The notes below the pieces were generated by a model. That model searched no databases and was not told the DNA's origin. It saw only the letters and a list, made by a program, of their open reading frames with translations. Positions 59,661 to 64,000 of a stretch of 64,000 nucleotides of DNA are shown here, in pieces. Origin of the DNA: Ascochyta rabiei (lineage: Eukaryota; Ascomycota; Dothideomycetes; Pleosporales; Didymellaceae); assembly GCF_004011695.2 (NCBI RefSeq), contig NC_082408.1, positions 1,163,501-1,227,500 on the forward strand, written 5' to 3'. How positions within the stretch are numbered: position 1 is the first letter of the stretch; each line of letters opens with the position of its first letter. Both the position numbers and the translations under genes were made by a program.

Positions 59661-60066
59661 CTAGATCTCCTTTATTATATTTACGTCTAAGTTTATAGAA
59701 AGAAGAAAGTTTCTTATAGTCTTTTATCTCTTATAACTATTTATACAAGTTTTCTAACTCCTATTATTAATTACCTACTTCTAGGCTATTCTAGCCTTCT
59801 CTAGCTAAAGCTGCCCTACAGATGCAAATTCTAGGGTAAGGTGTACTGCCTAGAGGACCTACAGATCCTCTTAAGGCACTATAGACACTTAGTGTCTGTT
59901 AAGGTATCTCCTTATCTGCAGAGGAAGGTGTTACCTTACGCTCTACTAGCTCTCCTATAGGTAGGTTGTCTTAGTCCCTCTCTAAAGGCAGTAAGCCTAG
60001 ATAATTTAGTTTAAGACTTATAGTAGCTTAGTTCTATCTTTAATTATAATATAAGAGTAATTAGAA

Positions 60067-60268
60067 TATAAAGAGTATATAAAGCAATTATAAGAAAGGA
60101 TAGAGTTAAAGAGGATAGCAGGTGTATTAAGGTACGTAGTGTGTAGTAATAAGACTAATTACTAGAGTATTAGTAATAACCTCTTACACCTTTATATAGT
60201 CTAGGCTGGCTAGCCCTATAGTAGCTCGCTAAGACTAGCAGAGGTACCTCTAGGCCTAGCGCCTAACA
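60067..60268 (-). repeat. LTR of gypsy-2 (5' copy in element orientation)
   Basis: 202 bp, direct repeat of 41553-41754. Confidence 0.88.
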
Positions 60269-60273
60269 TATAC

Positions 60274-61080
60274 AGACAACATTAAGCTAGAAGACATTTA
60301 GTAGATATACTAAAATAAGCTAAAAATACATTTAGAAGACGTTGCACTTACACTGCTGTCTAGCTAAAGGATTACTAGCTAGGGAGGGGGCTGTAGGCCT
60401 TAGGCTTAGGTAAGGGCTAGCTACTGCTAGTGTATCTAGGCCTTAATGTTACAGTAGGTAGTTATAATAGCATTATACTAAACTATAATAAACTTAGAAT
60501 ATATTAAAAACATGTTATAGTATTTAGACTTACGCAGCACTTACTAGCGCTCTGTAGTAGGTAGGTAGCTAGTGCTATATAAAGAGGGCGCTAGCTATAT
60601 ATAGCTATACTAGCCTAGGATATAGGTGCGCAGCATACTATACCTACTAAGTTATTACTATATAAAGTTAAAATATATTAAAAATATATTTTAGGTTTAT
60701 TCTTATACTATAAAGGTTTCTACCCTCTAGGTTTTCTTAGTAGAAGACCTCCCTAATATAGATAAACAGGCTGCCTGCAGTATTAAAGGTAAGGGCTAGA
60801 CAGCTATATAGTAGGTAGTAGAAAGCATAATAATCTTTATAGTTTACCTATAATATATTAGAAATATGTTTCTAAGATGTTCTTTAAGACATATATTGCT
60901 ATTAAGCTAGGTAGTAGCTTGCTAGGCAGCTATACTAGTAGTATTAGTAGTAGTTATAGTTATAAAAAATTTTATATTATTATTTTATATAAAATATCTT
61001 AAGAACATGTTATAAACACGTCCTAGCGCCTAGCGCGCTAATATTGCTTTAGTCTTAGCGCTACTCTATGCGGCTTAGAC
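60274..61080. other. Right-end segment of E3
   Basis: AT-rich, no readable domain. It carries further octamer pairs at about 60497, 60671 and 61002, each ending in TAG like the others in E3. Confidence 0.5.
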
Positions 61081-61125
61081 TATAGTCCGCCCTCTAAATC
61101 TCATGGTCCGATGACCTGATGCCTC
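61081..61125 (-). repeat. Right terminal inverted repeat of E3
   Basis: Reverse complement matches 23302-23346 at 40 of 45 positions. Confidence 0.8.
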
Positions 61126-61134
61126 GTCCGGCAA
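61126..61134. repeat. Right 9-bp target-site duplication of E3
   Basis: GTCCGGCAA, identical to 23293-23301. Confidence 0.75.
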
Positions 61135-61319
61135 ACAGATGATGCTCGGAGACGTCATCGCATGGCAATCTCCAACCTGGTGGAGGAACCCGAGGTTTAT
61201 CGCTTCCGCCCAAGTAACCGTTCTTGCGGGGTTGTGGAGATGGTCATGCAGGTACATGTTATAAGTCGATGGCCGGGTAGCCGAAGACCACAATTTCGGA
61301 TTCCAATCAACATACTCAG

Positions 61320-62535
61320 ATGTCTGTCATCGGTGGACCTCAAGTCAAAACGCGTTTCTTTCAAATTGCTTCAGTTGCAGTGTTTCTGCTCTCGGCAAGT
61401 GCGCAAAACAGCACAACACCGCCCGCCAATGCCTCCATGTCAATGATCCCCACCAATGGCGCCGAGCTCGTTCCTTCAGGGCAGAACTACTCCGGCAACA
61501 TCGAACCCATCCCGTGGTCTACCCGTCCAGAGGTCTACGACCACACCGGCAATGCCGTGCGCCACGGCCGAGCAAGACTCAACATGATCAGGGTGCACTA
61601 CTACACTGCTGGATCGGGACCCCCGCTGCTTCTTGTTCATGGCACACCCAAGACAAACTACTACTGGTACAAGCTTGTTCCGCTGTTGAGCCAGCATTAC
61701 ACTATCGTGGCGCCGGACTTGAGAGGGTTTGGGTATACAGATAAGCCTGGAGCCGAGATGGGATATGATAGTCGTACAAACGCGAAGGATCTCGCTGATC
61801 TGATGACTATGCTTGGACACAGCACATTCTACGTGCACGGAGAAGACCGTGAGTCCCACAACCTCACATCATCTTCGGACACGTACTGATGACTAGTAAA
61901 GGCGGCGCAGAGTTCGCCTACGTGCTCGCAGCCGAGTACCGAGACCGTGTGCTTGCGCTCTCCTTTGGCGAGATGCTCCTTTCCGGCTACGGTCTCGACA
62001 ATGCGTCTCAATTCACCGAGTCGAATGTTATGCTTCAGTATGAGCAGCGTGGTGTGTGGACTTGGCATATCCCCTTCTTTTACATGATCGATGTCGCGAC
62101 TATGCTTATCACCGGCCATGAAGAGGAGTTCTGGACGTACTTCATGGAGGCTGAGTGCTATAACCCAATTTCTCTCAGTCGACAGGCGATTGCGGAGTGG
62201 ACTGGGTTGGCGAAGGGTCCTGGTGGCTTGAGGGGAATACTGGAAACGTACAGAGCTGGGCTGGTCAATGGTAAAGTTCAATCTCTTGAAGTTTCGGTGC
62301 CAGGCTGACACAGTCTGTAGGCCAAATAAACCACGAGCTTGTGCCGAACAAGCTGGCTATGCCGGTCATGACAATTGGGTCTCCGGAGTTCTTCGGTTCT
62401 TTGGTCAAGCCGGAAATGGAGATGGCTGCAAATAATGTGACGCAGAGTTACATCTTCGAGGAATGTGGCCACAGCCTCGCTTTGGAAGCTGAGGTGAGGC
62501 TTGCAGATGCATTGCTGGGATTTTTCGGACAGTAG
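61320..62535 (+). CDS. Alpha/beta-hydrolase of epoxide hydrolase type, probably secreted, 3 exons, 370 aa
   Basis: Exons 61320-61848, 61902-62270 and 62321-62535; introns are 53 and 50 bp with GTGAGT and GTAAAG donors, and the joins are in frame. Residues 10-30 (KTRFFQIASVAVFLLSASAQ) form a probable signal peptide. LLLVHGTPKTNYYWYKLVP holds the HGxP oxyanion motif, and IVAPDLRGFGYTDKP follows. The nucleophile elbow is VHGEDRGAEFA, with Asp176 as likely nucleophile. A cap segment has FWTYFMEAECYN; the catalytic His350 is in ECGHSLALE. Closest known families are epoxide hydrolases and haloacetate dehalogenases. Glu stands where most have His in GHDRG. The gene begins only 185 bp right of the E3 insertion yet shows no RIP damage. 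Confidence 0.87.
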
Positions 62536-62946
62536 GACATCCACTTCATATAGAGTCAAAAGCTCCAGTTGAAACTCGATGAAACAAGCGACATTTGCAA
62601 AGAGCCCTTGTAAATGCTACCCAAATTCGAGAGATACGCTTGATCGTTTTCGGCCCAATAACATTCGTCGTCCGTTACCCATTTTTAGCGCTATAAGCAT
62701 ACTGCATTAGCGCTACAAGCTGCCTCAGTAACAGACCCCAAGTCTCCAAGTCGACCTCATGCTTTGCAATCACACTCGAGAAAAAAGACGTCATGCGTTT
62801 CCCATCGGACAAAATGCGACGGTCTCAAAATCAGAAGGCGTTGTACATATCATATAAAGCCACGCTGACCTACACTATCTTTGACTGCGACTTCCACACA
62901 CCAAATACATCAAACCTCCAAATTCGGCTTATCAAATCGGATAGAC
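62536..62946. other. Intergenic region between two plus-strand genes
   Basis: Holds the epoxide hydrolase 3' flank and the MDR gene promoter. An AT-rich ATATCATATAAAG at about 62847-62859 could be a TATA box for the downstream ATG at 62947. No gene or repeat. Confidence 0.5.
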
Positions 62947-64000
62947 ATGGCCTACCCTTCAATATACTCCGCGTGGCGCCGCAGCGGCCTCAAAGGCTCC
63001 AAAGACCATCCCCTCGGTATCTATCGCACCCACGACGAGACTCTCCCCTCCTCTCTCAATACCAGCGATGTGGTTATTAAGATTCACGCTGTCTCTCTCA
63101 ACTACCGCGAGATTGCCATGCTGATCGGCACATACCCCATCGAGCTCCAAGACAAAGGCGTCCCGTGCTCAGACGCCGCGGCTGAAGTCGTCGCCACCGG
63201 ATCTGCTGTGTCGCGCTTCAACGTAGGAGACCGTGTGTGTCCCATCACAGGCATTGGAAGCGTTACTGGGGAGGAAGTGAGCGATGGAGTGAGTTTGGCA
63301 ATTGGATCGAACTGTCCGGGTGTGTTGAGGGAGTATGCTGTGTTCGATGAACAGCACCTAGTCAAGATGCCGGAACACATGTCCTGGGAAGAGGTAAGTG
63401 CCAAGAAAGCTCCGGAGATCTAGGTTGGTTGACATCGGTGTAGGGATCGACACTCCCTTGCGCTGGCCTCACGGCGTGGAACTCTCTGGGTGGGCTGCAC
63501 AGCGTGCCTGAGGGTGCCTATGCTCTGCTCCAAGGTAAAGATTCTCAAAAGTCATGGCGGCAACAGTGCCTCTTTTCTAACTACGGGTGTAGGTACTGGT
63601 GGCGTGAGCATGTTTTCACTCATTCTCTGTCTATCCGCAGGAATCCGTCCCATCATCACGTCCTCGTCGGACGACAAGCTATCCGCCATCAAGAAGTTGA
63701 GCCCGGAGATCCAGGGTCTCAACTACAAGACCGTGTCTGATCAGGGCGCTGAGATTCAACGTCTCACCAAGGGGCGAGGAGTCCATTTTGTTGTGAACAA
63801 CACTGGACCCAAATCGCTTATGGACGACATCAGCTTTCTTTGCGAGAGGGGTGGCACCATATCAATGGTGGGATTCCTGGATGGGTTTGAGGCTGATTGG
63901 GCGCCGGGAGATATTATGCGCCTGATGTACAAGGCCGCCAAGCTCAAGTAAGCACTCCTGATGTCGTGTTTGCAGAAATTGACTGACTATCGCGCAAGGG
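62947..64000 (+). CDS. Zinc-independent MDR oxidoreductase (zinc-type alcohol dehydrogenase-like), 5' part
   Basis: Exons 62947-63393, 63444-63534, 63593-63947, and a fourth starting about 63999, so the 3' end is outside the window. Donors are GTAAGT, GTAAAG and GTAAGC. The product starts MAYPSIYSAWRRSGLKG; VVIKIHAVSLNYREIAML is the MDR N-terminal fold without the structural or catalytic zinc cysteines. VGDRVCPI follows, then TAWNSLGGL. The Rossmann motif LLQGTGGVSMF is split by intron 2, and ITSSSDDKL and VNNTGPKSLMDDISF follow. It resembles the S. pombe SPAC1773.06c group of NADPH-dependent quinone-type reductases. Substrate unknown. Confidence 0.87.

Larger units (their letters stand above)
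41553..60268 (-). mobile_element. gypsy-2: Ty3/gypsy chromovirus on the minus strand, in E3, interrupted by gypsy-3
   Basis: Two 202-bp direct repeats (41553-41754 and 60067-60268) are its LTRs; on the minus strand the intact copy starts TGTTAGGCGC. A perfect 5-bp target duplication TATAC lies at 41548-41552 and 60269-60273. Without gypsy-3 the native length is about 7.3 kb, close to gypsy-1. gag, RT and RNase H lie at 55.9-59.7 kb. The end of integrase and the chromodomain lie at 43.6-44.5 kb, so gypsy-3 inserted within pol. Confidence 0.9.
23302..61125. mobile_element. Element E3: Mutator-like TIR transposon holding all the nested insertions
   Basis: The ends are inverted copies: 23302-23346 against the reverse complement of 61081-61125 matches at 40 of 45 positions, including a 38-bp core with two transitions. 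A perfect 9-bp direct repeat (GTCCGGCAA) lies immediately outside. A 9-bp duplication with longer TIRs is the mark of Mutator-like elements; the family call rests on that, since I could not recognise a MULE transposase. After removing the inserted elements and their target duplications, E3's own DNA is about 5.9 kb in segments 23302-23350, 27348-27607, 34949-37287, 39142-41552 and 60274-61125. The whole block is AT-rich with stops in every frame, as expected after RIP. Confidence 0.72.

Noticed and set aside
23302..61125. The whole block as a Starship-type giant element
   Set aside because: I saw no DUF3435 tyrosine-recombinase captain at either edge, and the length is explained by stacked ordinary transposons with their own target duplications.

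Overview
The window reads as a filamentous ascomycete nuclear genome. Evidence: introns of about 50-80 bp with GTRAGT-type donors and CTRAC-like branch points, PTH11-like rhodopsin and NACHT STAND protein families, and a sharp split between gene-rich DNA and an AT-rich block full of C:G-to-T:A-decayed transposons (the pattern left by repeat-induced point mutation, RIP). A Dothideomycete, perhaps Pleosporales, is my best guess; the sequence does not prove it.

Left gene-rich part (1-22.5 kb): 3' end of a GFA-domain gene; a coiled-coil hypothetical; a three-exon rhodopsin/PTH11-like membrane protein; a TPMT-type thiol methyltransferase put out of frame by an 8-bp tandem repeat; an amidase divergent from an MSS116-type mitochondrial DEAD-box helicase; a secreted cysteine-containing protein; a forkhead transcription factor with a long, repeat-rich upstream region; and a NACHT/DUF7791 STAND gene carrying eight in-frame stops and at least one frameshift.

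AT-rich block (23,302-61,125): one insertion site filled by nested transposons, resolved by matching ends and target duplications. The outermost element ('E3') has 45-bp inverted ends and a 9-bp target duplication (GTCCGGCAA), as Mutator-like elements do; its own DNA totals about 5.9 kb. Inserted in it are: (a) a pogo-type element (23,351-27,345), itself hit by a Fot1-type element (24,090-25,953); (b) Ty3/gypsy chromovirus 'gypsy-1' (27,608-34,943); (c) a second Fot1-type element (37,288-39,139); (d) Ty3/gypsy chromovirus 'gypsy-2' on the minus strand (41,553-60,268), itself hit by (e) an 11.4-kb Ty3/gypsy element 'gypsy-3' (44,513-55,930). No open frame of 60 codons or more survives between about 24.4 and 61.1 kb. 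Two parts do not fit standard element anatomy: antisense, apparently spliced genes between chromodomain and 3' LTR in the chromoviruses, and a ~1,130-codon extra frame at the 3' end of gypsy-3. A dispersed motif of two palindromic AACATGTT-like octamers recurs in E3 and in introns of the antisense genes.

Right gene-rich part (61.1-64 kb): an intact three-exon alpha/beta-hydrolase of epoxide-hydrolase type, then the start of a zinc-independent MDR oxidoreductase cut by the window end. Before the E3 insertion the STAND gene and the epoxide hydrolase were neighbours. The host genes look like independent fungal genes, not one pathway.
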